From the NCBI GenBank assembly GCA_041920565.1, contig JBHGXS010000141.1:1-64000 (forward strand): a stretch of DNA of 64,000 nucleotides, read 5' to 3'. A program made the translations under genes and the position numbers. Under the pieces are notes generated by a model. The model had not been told where the DNA came from. It saw nothing but the letters and a program-made list of their open reading frames with translations, and did no database searches. This stretch comes from JAGHKQ01 sp041920565 (lineage in GTDB: Bacteria; Bacillota; Bacilli; Bacillales; Bacillaceae_G). Positions 1 to 8,784 of this stretch are shown here, piece after piece (within the stretch, counting starts at the first letter, position 1; each line of letters starts with the position of its first letter).

Positions 1-1034
1 ACCTGTGGTGCTAGTTCCAAATGAACTCTTTCCAACGTGTGCCTTCTCCCGTCTGTTCTAGGCTCCATTTTACTAAGAGAGTATGCGCAAATAAAATACT
101 ATCAAGAGCCAGTTCATATCCTGTGACAGACGTTGCACGGATACGAGTGAGATGGAATACATCACACAGTCCAGAGAATAGCGTCTCAATCTGTTTTCGT
201 TTCTTTCGTACAATAGAAGCAAGACCGGCAGGAAGCGGATTCTTACTATTGGATCGAGTTTGCGCAATGAGGTGCGTGCCGTACGAATCCTGTAGTCGTT
301 TTTGCACTTGTTTCCCCACATATCCTTTGTCTCCCATCGTGTAGCGATGAGGCGCTTGGGAGATCAGCTCTTCAGTCGCTGTTATATCATGAACGGAAGC
401 TGCCGTTATGACATAACTGACCACAAATCCTTGGTTTGTCGCCTGAAAATGTCCCTTTAGCCCAAAATAATGAAATTTCTTGGAGGCGCAGTAACCAATG
501 TCAGCCACATCACGCATGCGCTTCACGTGGAACATACGGGCACTGTGACAAAGAGGTAAGGGAATGCTGTCAATGATAGTGTAAGAAGGCAAAGAATATT
601 CTCGTACGATGCAAACACGAAACCATTTGACCCAAACCCGAACCTGCTTTGCGAGGCGATGATAACGAGATCGCTCTGGGAACTCTTCCTTAGTAAAGAG
701 GTTGCTGACCAAGAAGGCGTGCCAGCTTCGTTCCGAGGTAAACCCGAGCAGTTTTCCTAGCACCTGCGTGGTAATAATGACAATGTCCTGTTGTTTTTGA
801 TACTGCACATTTCGGCGCTGTTTTACGGCAGACGGAACAAAACGCTGATACAGCCTGGATACAGTTTCTAGGATGTGACGATATAAGGTTTGAATACGAG
901 ATGAATATTTGGTAGAATGAGAGTGCTCTTGCATAGAAAATCCTCCATGTGATTGGTCGCACTTTCATTTTGAAGGATTTGATAAGCAAGGGCTATTTTT
1001 ATGCCTAAAAACAAAACAATCTAGCACCACGAGT
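1..1034 (-). mobile_element. IS982-family insertion sequence
   Basis: A single transposase gene fills an element of about 1.03 kb. The ends match as imperfect inverted repeats: positions 1-14 and the reverse complement of 1021-1034 share the core GTGGTGCTAG, with two mismatches in 14 bases, and both begin with AC as IS982 ends usually do. Transcription runs from the right end to the left. The left end coincides with the first base of the window, so the target duplication cannot be seen and the element might start slightly upstream. The right end lies just outside the pyrG terminator, so the insertion leaves pyrG intact. Confidence 0.8.
11..934 (-). CDS. IS982-family transposase
   Basis: The 307-residue protein has the size and layout of IS982 transposases. 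It has an N-terminal helical region, then a DDE-type catalytic core beginning at 'IDSIPLPLC' (the first Asp), followed by 'GYCASKKFHYFGLKGH', the second Asp region 'MGDKGYVGK' and a late 'RKKRKQIETLFSGL' segment carrying the Glu. This is the DDE order of the family. It appears intact, with no frameshift, so the element may still be active. It would cut and rejoin the element ends during transposition. Confidence 0.85.
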   Translation of the reverse strand: MQEHSHSTKYSSRIQTLYRHILETVSRLYQRFVPSAVKQRRNVQYQKQQDIVIITTQVLGKLLGFTSERSWHAFLVSNLFTKEEFPERSRYHRLAKQVRVWVKWFRVCIVREYSLPSYTIIDSIPLPLCHSARMFHVKRMRDVADIGYCASKKFHYFGLKGHFQATNQGFVVSYVITAASVHDITATEELISQAPHRYTMGDKGYVGKQVQKRLQDSYGTHLIAQTRSNSKNPLPAGLASIVRKKRKQIETLFSGLCDVFHLTRIRATSVTGYELALDSILFAHTLLVKWSLEQTGEGTRWKEFIWN

Positions 1035-1063
1035 TTATTTAGTATTTTTATATAAAAATGTAA

Positions 1064-1093
1064 AAAGCGACTATCCGCTTGGATAGTCGCTTT
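1064..1093 (-). terminator. pyrG terminator
   Basis: A perfect 13-bp stem (1064-1076 with 1081-1093) and a 4-base loop lie 5 bases past the pyrG stop. On the minus strand a T-rich run follows it. The IS ends 30 bases further on. Confidence 0.85.
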
Positions 1094-1097
1094 CGTT

Positions 1098-2705
1098 TTA
1101 TTTACTTTCTTTGTTAGTAATAGACGCTTGTACAAAATCACGGAACAACGGCTGCGGTCTTGTCGGACGAGATACAAATTCCGGATGGAATTGGGATGCC
1201 ACAAACCAAGGATGATCTTTAATTTCGATAATTTCCACCAAACGGCCGTCAGGGCTTGTCCCGGAGAAAATAAAGCCTGCCTTCTCCATCTCTTGACGGA
1301 ATTGGTTGTTAAATTCGTAACGATGTCTGTGGCGCTCGTATACAACCGGCTCGCCGTATGCGTTAAATGCTTTCGTTTCCTCCATAAGCTTACAAGGATA
1401 TAAGCCGAGACGAAGCGTTCCGCCTAAGTCTTCCACATCCTTTTGCTCAGGAAGCAAGTCGATGATTGGGTACTTTGTATTTGGATCAAATTCTGCAGAG
1501 TGCGCTCCTTCTAATCCTAACACGTTGCGCGCAAATTCAATGCACGCAATTTGCATACCTAAGCAAATTCCTAAGAACGGCACAAGGTTTTCACGTGCAT
1601 ATTGAGCCGCAAGAATCTTCCCTTCAATTCCACGATCACCGAAGCCGCCCGGTACAAGGATACCGTCTGCATCTACCAATAATTCTTTTACATTTTCTGC
1701 TGTTACATGCTCAGCATTGATCCAATCGATTTCAATATCGGAATCAAATGCATATCCAGCATGGCGAAGTGCTTCCACTACGGAAATGTATGCGTCTTGT
1801 AACTCTACATATTTTCCGACTAACGCTATTTTTGTCTTTTTGGATAGATTGCGCACTTTGTTCACTAACGATTTCCATTCTGTCATATCTGCAGGTTTTG
1901 TGTCCAATTTCAAATGGTCGCAAACGATCTGGTCCATGTTCTGCTCTTGCAATGATAAAGGAACAGCATACAATGTATCCGCATCTTGCGCTTCAATCAC
2001 TGCTTTTGGATCGATATCGCAGAACAACGCAAGCTTGTCCTTCATGTCTTGGGAAATAGGGTGTTCTGTACGAACGACAATAATGTTAGGCTGAATGCCA
2101 AGGCTGCGCAACTCTTTTACACTGTGCTGTGTCGGCTTTGTTTTCATTTCGCCTGCCGCTTTAATATAAGGTATTAACGTACAGTGAATATACATTACAT
2201 TGTCACGGCCGATATCGCTCTTAATTTGACGGATTGCTTCAAGAAACGGTAAAGATTCGATGTCCCCAACAGTTCCGCCGATTTCTGTAATAACAACATC
2301 CGCATTTGTTTCACGGCCCGCCCGGAATACACGTTCTTTAATTTCGTTTGTGATATGAGGAATAACTTGCACTGTTCCTCCCAAGTAATCACCGCGACGT
2401 TCTTTTTGAAGTACAGAAGAGTATACTTTTCCTGTTGTTACGTTGCTGTACTTGTTTAAGTTAATGTCGATAAAGCGCTCGTAGTGTCCAAGGTCCAAGT
2501 CTGTTTCCGCTCCGTCATCCGTTACGAATACTTCACCGTGCTGGTACGGGCTCATTGTTCCCGGGTCTACGTTAATGTACGGGTCAAACTTTTGAATGGT
2601 TACATTCAAACCGCGGTTTTTCAGCAAACGTCCAAGGGAAGCAGCTGTGATCCCCTTTCCTAATGATGAAACAACACCGCCAGTCACAAAAATATACTTA
2701 GTCAT
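1098..2705 (-). CDS. pyrG: CTP synthase
   Basis: Converts UTP to CTP with ATP and glutamine, the last step of pyrimidine nucleotide synthesis, in the cytosol. The 535 residues are full length. An N-terminal synthetase domain starts with the P-loop-like 'GGVVSSLGKG' at residues 9-18. A C-terminal class I glutamine amidotransferase domain carries the catalytic Cys in 'GICLGMQ' near residue 380 and the His/Glu pair in 'SQFHPEF' near 507. ATG start with AAGGGAG upstream. It lies downstream of rpoE as in B. subtilis, but the rpoE terminator separates them. I see no clear pyrG attenuator with a GGGC-type leader in the short gap, so CTP-sensing attenuation is not supported here. Confidence 0.97.
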   Translation of the reverse strand: MTKYIFVTGGVVSSLGKGITAASLGRLLKNRGLNVTIQKFDPYINVDPGTMSPYQHGEVFVTDDGAETDLDLGHYERFIDINLNKYSNVTTGKVYSSVLQKERRGDYLGGTVQVIPHITNEIKERVFRAGRETNADVVITEIGGTVGDIESLPFLEAIRQIKSDIGRDNVMYIHCTLIPYIKAAGEMKTKPTQHSVKELRSLGIQPNIIVVRTEHPISQDMKDKLALFCDIDPKAVIEAQDADTLYAVPLSLQEQNMDQIVCDHLKLDTKPADMTEWKSLVNKVRNLSKKTKIALVGKYVELQDAYISVVEALRHAGYAFDSDIEIDWINAEHVTAENVKELLVDADGILVPGGFGDRGIEGKILAAQYARENLVPFLGICLGMQIACIEFARNVLGLEGAHSAEFDPNTKYPIIDLLPEQKDVEDLGGTLRLGLYPCKLMEETKAFNAYGEPVVYERHRHRYEFNNQFRQEMEKAGFIFSGTSPDGRLVEIIEIKDHPWFVASQFHPEFVSRPTRPQPLFRDFVQASITNKESK

Positions 2706-2825
2706 AATGTTCTCCCTTCTGTTGTTAAAGTTTCTATGTTCACCGCCGCAAAGCAGCGTATGTAGTAACGAAGGTGCTCATGTTTTAATATAACCTTTTT
2801 TTAAAAAAGCTTTAGAAAAACAAAA

Positions 2826-2875
2826 AAGAAAATTGCCTCCCTACCGTCCATTTCATGAATAGGGAGCAATTTTCT
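2826..2875 (-). terminator. rpoE terminator
   Basis: A long hairpin (arms about 2826-2843 and 2859-2875, one bulged base) is followed on the minus strand by a strong T run. It lies between rpoE and pyrG and should end rpoE transcripts. Confidence 0.8.
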
Positions 2876-2962
2876 TATATTTTAAATCGGTAATTTTCAT
2901 TCGACCTTTTTTAAAGAGCCCAAAAAGTATTCTACATAGACTCATTTAAAAAGTCAAGGACA

Positions 2963-3514
2963 TTAGATTTCATCTTCTTCTTCGATTTCATCGTATTCTG
3001 CTTCGTCCTCGTCAATGAAATCTTCATCATCATCCAAGCTGTCAAGTTCATCTTCGTCATCGAGCAAGTCATCATCAAAGTCTTCTACATCGTCGTCTTC
3101 AAAGTCGTCATCTTCAACTAAATCGTCAAGGTCATCCAATTCATCAAGATCAACGTAATCGTCCTCATCTTCTGCCACGAATTCATCAAGATCGTTGTCT
3201 TCCAGTCCTTTACGCTTCTTCTTAGGCTTCGGCTGAGGCAATACTTCTTCTTCAATTTGCTCATACGGATACCAGCTGCGAAGACCCCAGCGACCTTCTC
3301 CGATGCAAATAAAGCGTCCATCAATATTTAAATCTGTGTAGAATTGGGAAATCTTTGCTGCTACTTGCTCTTGTGATAACCCCAAAATCTCTGCCACTTC
3401 ATTGAATATTTCCGAGAAAGCGATAGCTTGCTTTTTATTCTCCATAATCGCATGAGCAAGCTCAATCATCGACAATTCCTTTAACTCTTCCGGTGAATAT
3501 TGCTCTAAATTCAC
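2963..3514 (-). CDS. rpoE: RNA polymerase delta subunit
   Basis: The delta subunit binds RNA polymerase, reduces nonspecific DNA binding and speeds recycling. About 90 N-terminal residues form the HARE-HTH fold ('YSPEELKELSMIELAHAI', 'FYTDLNIDGRFICIGEGRWGLRSWYPY'). The rest, from about residue 95, is an almost pure Asp/Glu tail, the family hallmark. The chosen GTG start (3514) has AAAGGA about 10 bases upstream and gives an N-terminus like that of B. subtilis delta. A GTG three codons earlier touches that ribosome binding site and is unlikely. It has its own promoter and terminator. Confidence 0.94.
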   Translation of the reverse strand: MNLEQYSPEELKELSMIELAHAIMENKKQAIAFSEIFNEVAEILGLSQEQVAAKISQFYTDLNIDGRFICIGEGRWGLRSWYPYEQIEEEVLPQPKPKKKRKGLEDNDLDEFVAEDEDDYVDLDELDDLDDLVEDDDFEDDDVEDFDDDLLDDEDELDSLDDDEDFIDEDEAEYDEIEEEDEI

Positions 3515-3547
3515 GCGAGGCACATCCTTTCTTTACATGAAATCCAT

Positions 3548-3576
3548 ATAGTATGTAGTCTCATTAATAAGTCCAA
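3548..3576 (-). promoter_or_regulatory. Candidate sigma-A promoter of rpoE
   Basis: On the minus strand TTGGAC (3571-3576) and TACTAT (3548-3553) are separated by exactly 17 bases, about 34 bases upstream of the rpoE start codon. This is a good match to the vegetative promoter pattern. Confidence 0.55.
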
Positions 3577-3650
3577 TACAAAAAAATCCATACCACTCAT
3601 TATAAACAAAACTACATCAAATATGCCAGATAAACAAGTGCATTATACAA

Positions 3651-3679
3651 AAAAAAGGGGAAATCAACAATGATTTCCC
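3651..3679 (-). terminator. icmF terminator
   Basis: A 9-bp stem (3658-3666 with 3671-3679, loop of four) is followed on the minus strand by about eight T residues. The stem begins at the icmF stop codon. It should close the long acyl-CoA operon. Confidence 0.8.
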
Positions 3680-6600
3680 TACATATTGCGGCGATATTGC
3701 CCGCCTACTTCGTATAAGGCACGCGTAATTTGTCCGAGACTCGCTACTTTAACCGTTTCCATCAGCTCTGCAAAAATATTGCCGTTAGACATTGCAACCT
3801 CTTTTAATCTCTTTAATGCCGCATCTACTTTGTCTTTATGCTGTTCTTGGAATTTCTGCAAATTGATGATTTGCGTTTCTTTTTCTTCGTAAGAAGCACG
3901 AGCCAGTTCAATGCTGTTCAGCTCTTCTTCCGTTGTCGGATTTGGATTTAAATATGTGTTTACACCGATAATCGGAAGCTCGCCCGTATGCTTTTGCATC
4001 TCGTAATACATGGACTCATCTTGAATTTTTCCGCGTTGATACTGTGTTTCCATTGCTCCAAGAACGCCGCCGCGGTCATTGATGCGGTCAAACTCTTTGA
4101 GTACTGCTTCTTCTACTAAATCTGTCAGCTCTTCAAGAATGAAGGAGCCTTGCAGCGGATTTTCATTCTTTGTTAAACCATGCTCTTTTGTAATGATTAG
4201 CTGAATAGCCATCGCGCGACGCACAGATTCCTCTGTTGGTGTTGTGATAGCTTCGTCATATGCATTTGTATGAAGTGAGTTACAGTTATCATGAAGCGCC
4301 ATTAATGCCTGTAATGTTGTACGAATATCATTGAATGCAATCTCTTGGGCATGAAGAGAACGGCCTGATGTTTGTACATGGTATTTCAGTTTTTGGCTGC
4401 GTTCATTCGCTCCGTACTTCTCCTTCATTACGATTGACCAAATGCGGCGTGCTACCCGGCCGATTACCGAATATTCCGCATCTAAACCGTTACTGAAGAA
4501 GAATGACAGGTTCGGCGCAAAATCATCGATGTGCATGCCGCGGCTTAAATAGTACTCTACATACGTAAAGCCGTTTGCAAGTGTGAATGCCAATTGTGAA
4601 ATTGGATTGGCGCCCGCTTCTGCAATATGATAGCCGGAGATGGACACAGAATAGTAATTGCGTACCTTATGACCAATAAAGTACTCTTGAATGTCTCCCA
4701 TTAGACGAAGAGCAAACTCCGTAGAGAAAATACATGTATTTTGTCCTTGGTCTTCTTTCAAAATGTCCGCTTGCACTGTGCCGCGTACTGTTTGTAATGT
4801 TCTTGCTTTCACTTGCTCATATTCTTCCGCTGTCAGCGTGCGTCCAAGCTCTTGCTCCGTTTTTTCCACTTGCTGTGCGATAGCGGTATTCATGAACATA
4901 GCCAGGATAATTGGCGCCGGACCGTTGATTGTCATGGATACAGATGTAGAAGGTGAGCATAAATCAAAGCCTGCATATAGCTTCTTCATGTCATCAAGCG
5001 TACATACGTTTACGCCGCTTTCTCCGATTTTCCCAAAAATATCCGGACGGTAATCAGGGTCTTCTCCATACAATGTTACGGAGTCAAATGCCGTACTTAA
5101 ACGTTTAGCTTTGTCATCTTTACAGAGGTAGTGGAATCGTTTATTTGTACGTTCTGGTGTTCCTTCCCCTGCAAACTGACGCTTCGGATCTTCGTCCGTA
5201 CGTTTGAATGGAAACACTCCTGCCGTGAACGGGAAATGGCCCGGTACATTCTCTTTCATGACCCAACGAACAATGTCGCCATAGTTTTCGTATTTTGGCA
5301 GCGCTACTTTCGGAATTTTCGTTCCGGATAAAGTTGTCGTTTTCAGCTTTGTGCGAATTTCTTTATCGCGGATTTTCGTCACATATTCATCTGCAGCATA
5401 TTTCGCTTTTATTTCATCCCATGTTTCCAAGATTGCTTTCGCTTCCGGAGACAGTGCGTTTTCATAGCTTCGCTTTACTTGTTCAAGGGATTGGATGACT
5501 TCCTCTGCTCCTCCCTTTTCACGGATGCTCTCAAGCGCTCCTTCGATTTGGAACAAGCGCTGCGCTGTTTTCGCTTGCTGCTCGGCACGCTTATGGTATC
5601 CGCGAACTGTATCCGTGATTTCACGTAAATAATAACGGCGTTCGTTCGGAATAATAACGTGTTGTTTTTCTACCTTTCCCGGCTTAATAAATTTCGGTTC
5701 CCAATTTGTTTGCGCTTTTTTATTCACAAGCTCGACAAGCTTAAGGAATACGGTGTTTGTGCCCGGATCGTTAAATTGACTTGCAATGGTACCGTATACC
5801 GGCATTTCTTCCATTGGCAGCTCAAATAACATATGGCTGCGCTGATATTGCTTTTGCACTTGACGAAGCGCATCTTCAGAACCTTTTCGTTCAAATTTAT
5901 TAATGACAATTAAGTCAGCGTAATCGATCATATCGATTTTTTCTAACTGGGTCGGTGCACCGAATTCGCTTGTCATCACATACATGCTGATGTCGCTGTA
6001 TTGCGTAATAGCTGCATCCCCTTGCCCGATTCCGCTCGTTTCCACAACAATCAGGTCGAAGTCTGCTGCTTTCACTACAGAAATGGCATCTTTAATCGCA
6101 AGAGACAATTCTGAACGAGAATCACGAGTAGCCAAGCTGCGCATGTATACACGCGGTGAGTTGATGGCGTTCATGCGAATGCGGTCTCCAAGTAAAGCAC
6201 CGCCCGTTTTTTGCTTTGTCGGGTCAATAGAGATAATCGCTATTTTTATATCATCAAATTCATTTAAAAAGCGACGGATCAATTCATCCGTTAATGAGCT
6301 TTTTCCTGCACCGCCCGTACCGGTAATACCCAGTACTGGAACATTCTTTTTGCTTCGTTCTGCTAAGGATTGGAACACTTGATTTCCTCTGCCTACATTC
6401 TCTTCCGCAAGGGTGATAAGACGGGCAATTGTTTTAGTATCAAGTTCCTCTGCTTGATTTAACTCTTCTGCTAACTCGCGGACCGTCGGGAAGTCACACT
6501 CCATCACCATTTGATTAATCATGCCCTGCAGACCTAATCTTCTTCCATCTTCCGGAGAGAAAATCTTTGCAATTCCGTATTGATGAAGCTCATCAATTTC

Positions 6601-6924
6601 ACGAGGAATGATGACGCCGCCGCCGCCGCCGTAAATGCGAATATGAGAAGCGCCCCGTTCCTTTAATAAATCATACATATATTTAAAGTATTCTACGTGT
6701 CCGCCTTGATAAGAAGAAATAGCGATTCCTTGGACATCCTCTTGAATTGCTGCGTTTACTATTTCATCTACAGAACGATTGTGTCCTAAATGAATTACCT
6801 CAGCACCGCTTGATTGTAAAATGCGGCGCATAATGTTAATAGAGGCATCATGCCCGTCAAATAAACTGGAAGCTGTTACGAAACGAACTTTATGTTTTGG
6901 ACGATATACTTCAATCACAGCCAT
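3679..6924 (-). CDS. icmF: Fused isobutyryl-CoA mutase (IcmF)
   Basis: Adenosylcobalamin-dependent mutase interconverting isobutyryl-CoA and butyryl-CoA, with its own G-protein chaperone fused in. The 1081 residues fit the IcmF family. Order: N-terminal B12-binding domain with 'DGHDAS' at 23-28 (cobalamin-ligating His25) and 'GGGGG' near 100; a MeaB-like GTPase with P-loop 'GTGGAGKSS' at 202-210 and 'NKFE' as the G4 motif; then the substrate-binding barrel. A plain methylmalonyl-CoA mutase would have the B12 domain at its C-terminus. The gene starts 18 bases after the tetR stop (RBS GGAGAG) and is the last gene of the acyl-CoA operon, linking branched-chain acyl-CoA to beta-oxidation. Confidence 0.93.
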   Translation of the reverse strand: MAVIEVYRPKHKVRFVTASSLFDGHDASINIMRRILQSSGAEVIHLGHNRSVDEIVNAAIQEDVQGIAISSYQGGHVEYFKYMYDLLKERGASHIRIYGGGGGVIIPREIDELHQYGIAKIFSPEDGRRLGLQGMINQMVMECDFPTVRELAEELNQAEELDTKTIARLITLAEENVGRGNQVFQSLAERSKKNVPVLGITGTGGAGKSSLTDELIRRFLNEFDDIKIAIISIDPTKQKTGGALLGDRIRMNAINSPRVYMRSLATRDSRSELSLAIKDAISVVKAADFDLIVVETSGIGQGDAAITQYSDISMYVMTSEFGAPTQLEKIDMIDYADLIVINKFERKGSEDALRQVQKQYQRSHMLFELPMEEMPVYGTIASQFNDPGTNTVFLKLVELVNKKAQTNWEPKFIKPGKVEKQHVIIPNERRYYLREITDTVRGYHKRAEQQAKTAQRLFQIEGALESIREKGGAEEVIQSLEQVKRSYENALSPEAKAILETWDEIKAKYAADEYVTKIRDKEIRTKLKTTTLSGTKIPKVALPKYENYGDIVRWVMKENVPGHFPFTAGVFPFKRTDEDPKRQFAGEGTPERTNKRFHYLCKDDKAKRLSTAFDSVTLYGEDPDYRPDIFGKIGESGVNVCTLDDMKKLYAGFDLCSPSTSVSMTINGPAPIILAMFMNTAIAQQVEKTEQELGRTLTAEEYEQVKARTLQTVRGTVQADILKEDQGQNTCIFSTEFALRLMGDIQEYFIGHKVRNYYSVSISGYHIAEAGANPISQLAFTLANGFTYVEYYLSRGMHIDDFAPNLSFFFSNGLDAEYSVIGRVARRIWSIVMKEKYGANERSQKLKYHVQTSGRSLHAQEIAFNDIRTTLQALMALHDNCNSLHTNAYDEAITTPTEESVRRAMAIQLIITKEHGLTKNENPLQGSFILEELTDLVEEAVLKEFDRINDRGGVLGAMETQYQRGKIQDESMYYEMQKHTGELPIIGVNTYLNPNPTTEEELNSIELARASYEEKETQIINLQKFQEQHKDKVDAALKRLKEVAMSNGNIFAELMETVKVASLGQITRALYEVGGQYRRNM

Positions 6925-6942
6925 AATTCACTCTCCAATCTC

Positions 6943-7575
6943 TTAATGAGTTTCGTTCATATGAACGCCTTTAAGCAAATATCTCGTTTGCATTTCTATA
7001 TATTCTTCAAGCGTATATAACTTTTGAAGAACCCAGCGGCGAAATCCCCACATTTGCCCTTGGACAAAAATGTTGTGAGCGATGAGTTCAATTTCCTGCT
7101 CTGTTAAGAACAACACCTTGTTGTCTACACATTGCTGCAGGATTTTCTCAAACATTTTTACCATTTCGAGCTCTTTTTTCAGGACGTAGGGAATAGATTC
7201 CTTAGAAAGTGACCGTACCTCCTGATACATGATGAGCACCTCTTCTTGCAGCTCATCCATGACTTTGAAGTAGTTGGCAATCGCCATCTTTAAGCTTTCA
7301 AGACTTCCTTGTTCAATGTCCAGTACTTGTTCGAGACGCACTTTTACATTTTCATAGATGCTGTCACACACTAGATAAAGCACGTCGTCCTTAGTGCGAA
7401 TATATTCGTATAAAGTGCCGATGCTAAAGCCTGCCGCTTTTGCAATTTCCCTTGTCGTCGTACGATGGAAGCCCTTTTGTTTAAATAACTGCACCGCGCC
7501 TTTAATCATTTGTTCACGGCGAATTTCTATCAATTTCTCATCTTTTACCGATGCTTGAATATTGTGCTTCCCCAT
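6943..7575 (-). CDS. TetR/AcrR-family regulator
   Basis: A 210-residue one-component regulator. The N-terminal helix-turn-helix is clear ('IAKAAGFSIGTLYEYIRTKDDVL', about residues 44-66), with a helical ligand-binding domain behind it. It lies between an acyl-CoA dehydrogenase gene and icmF, 18 bases before icmF, so it probably senses an acyl-CoA and controls this operon. That is inference. It is not closely like B. subtilis FadR by eye, so the FadR-like operator at 14398-14415 may belong to it or to a FadR encoded elsewhere. RBS AGAGGTG precedes the ATG. Confidence 0.85.
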   Translation of the reverse strand: MGKHNIQASVKDEKLIEIRREQMIKGAVQLFKQKGFHRTTTREIAKAAGFSIGTLYEYIRTKDDVLYLVCDSIYENVKVRLEQVLDIEQGSLESLKMAIANYFKVMDELQEEVLIMYQEVRSLSKESIPYVLKKELEMVKMFEKILQQCVDNKVLFLTEQEIELIAHNIFVQGQMWGFRRWVLQKLYTLEEYIEMQTRYLLKGVHMNETH

Positions 7576-7603
7576 AATTCACCTCTAGAACTGCATCTGG
7601 TAA

Positions 7604-7623
7604 GGGCTTGCCCGGGCAAGCCC
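7604..7623. repeat. Perfect 20-bp GC-rich palindrome
   Basis: GGGCTTGCCCGGGCAAGCCC reads identically on both strands. It lies in the 56-base gap between the acyl-CoA dehydrogenase stop and the tetR start. No T run follows on the minus strand, so it is not a typical terminator. It may be an mRNA-stabilising or processing hairpin, or a protein-binding site for the adjacent regulator. Confidence 0.6.
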
Positions 7624-7631
7624 CCCTACAT

Positions 7632-8771
7632 TTACTTCGCCAGCATGCGGGAGATCACAAGTCTTTGAATTTCTTGTGTTCCTTCATAGATTTGCGTAAT
7701 CTTCGCATCACGCATGAAGCGCTCTACCGGGTAATCCTTGGTATAACCGTATCCGCCGAACACTTGCACCGCTTCTGTCGTTACTTTCATTGCTGTATCG
7801 CCGGCAAACAGTTTAGACATCGCAGACTCCTTGCCGTACGGAAGCCCTTCAGATTCCAACCAAGCAGCTTGATATGTTAACAGTCTTGATGCTTCAATTT
7901 TTGTAGCCATATCCGCCAGCTTGAAGGCAATCCCTTGCTGAGCTATAATCGGCTTGCCGAATTGATGTCTTTCTTTAGCGTATTCTACCGCTGCATCCAA
8001 TGCGCCTTGTGCAATACCGACCGCTTGAGCGGCGATGCCGTTTCGGCCGCCGTCCAATGTTTGCATGGCAATTTTAAAGCCTTGCCCTTCTTCACCAAGA
8101 AGGTTTTCTGCAGGAACGCGGCAATCTTCAAAGATAATCTCAGTTGTAGGTGAAGAACGAATGCCAAGCTTTTGCTCTTTCTTCCCTACAGAGAAGCCAG
8201 GTGTATTGCTTTCTACGATAAAGGCGCTCGTACCGCGTTGTTTAGAAGAAGGATCTGTCAAAGCGAATACTACATAAATATCAGCTACGCCGCCGTTTGT
8301 AATGAAGATTTTGGATCCATTTAAAATGTAATGATCTCCATCGCGCTTTGCCGTAGTTCTCATGCCGCCTGCATCTGAACCTGAACCCGGCTCCGTTAAT
8401 CCGTAAGCACCGATTTTCTTTCCTTCCGCCATTGGACGCAAGAACTTTTGCTTTTGCTCTTCTGTACCAAATTTATAGATTGGCCATCCTGCCAAGGACG
8501 TATGAGCAGATAAAGTTACACCCGTGGATGCACAAACGCGGGAAAGCTCTTCTACAGCGATAACATACGCTAAGTAGTCACTGCCGATGCCGCCATATTC
8601 TTCCGGCCATGGAATTCCCGTTAAGCCGAGCTCTGCCATTTTGTCGAAAATCTCACGGTCAAAGCGTTCTTCTTCATCTCGTTCTGCAGCCGTCGGTGCT
8701 ACTTCGTTCTTTGCAAAGTCTCGCACCATTTTTCGGATCATTTCATGTTCTTCTGATAGTTTAAATTGCAT
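7632..8771 (-). CDS. acdA: Acyl-CoA dehydrogenase (second copy)
   Basis: FAD-dependent oxidation of acyl-CoA to enoyl-CoA. 379 residues, the normal length, with family motifs 'GAYGLTEPGSGSDAGGM', 'NGSKIFITNGG', 'VFGGYGYTKDYPVERFMRDAKI' and the C-terminal 'YEGTQEIQRL' carrying the catalytic Glu region. The ATG at 8771 follows AAGGGGTTGG and lies 13 bases after the upstream gene. An in-frame extension to 8858 would overlap that gene and was discarded. It resembles its neighbour at 8785-9918 throughout, a tandem duplication pair with probably different chain-length or branch preference. Electrons would pass to ETF. The symbol follows the B. subtilis locus and is approximate. Confidence 0.9.
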   Translation of the reverse strand: MQFKLSEEHEMIRKMVRDFAKNEVAPTAAERDEEERFDREIFDKMAELGLTGIPWPEEYGGIGSDYLAYVIAVEELSRVCASTGVTLSAHTSLAGWPIYKFGTEEQKQKFLRPMAEGKKIGAYGLTEPGSGSDAGGMRTTAKRDGDHYILNGSKIFITNGGVADIYVVFALTDPSSKQRGTSAFIVESNTPGFSVGKKEQKLGIRSSPTTEIIFEDCRVPAENLLGEEGQGFKIAMQTLDGGRNGIAAQAVGIAQGALDAAVEYAKERHQFGKPIIAQQGIAFKLADMATKIEASRLLTYQAAWLESEGLPYGKESAMSKLFAGDTAMKVTTEAVQVFGGYGYTKDYPVERFMRDAKITQIYEGTQEIQRLVISRMLAK

Positions 8772-8784
8772 GTTTTCCAACCCC

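Noticed and set aside
21..344. Plus-strand open frame of 107 codons inside the IS
   Set aside because: It lies antisense to the intact transposase and has no family resemblance or RBS.
2706..2820. Possible CTP-sensing attenuator in the pyrG leader
   Set aside because: A CGCTGC/GCGGCG hairpin exists near 2744-2758 but has no T run, and no GGGC-type transcript start can be placed; the strong hairpin upstream belongs to rpoE.
5984..6382. Plus-strand open frame of 132 codons within icmF
   Set aside because: Shadow of the icmF coding frame; Ser/Arg-rich composition typical of an antisense frame.
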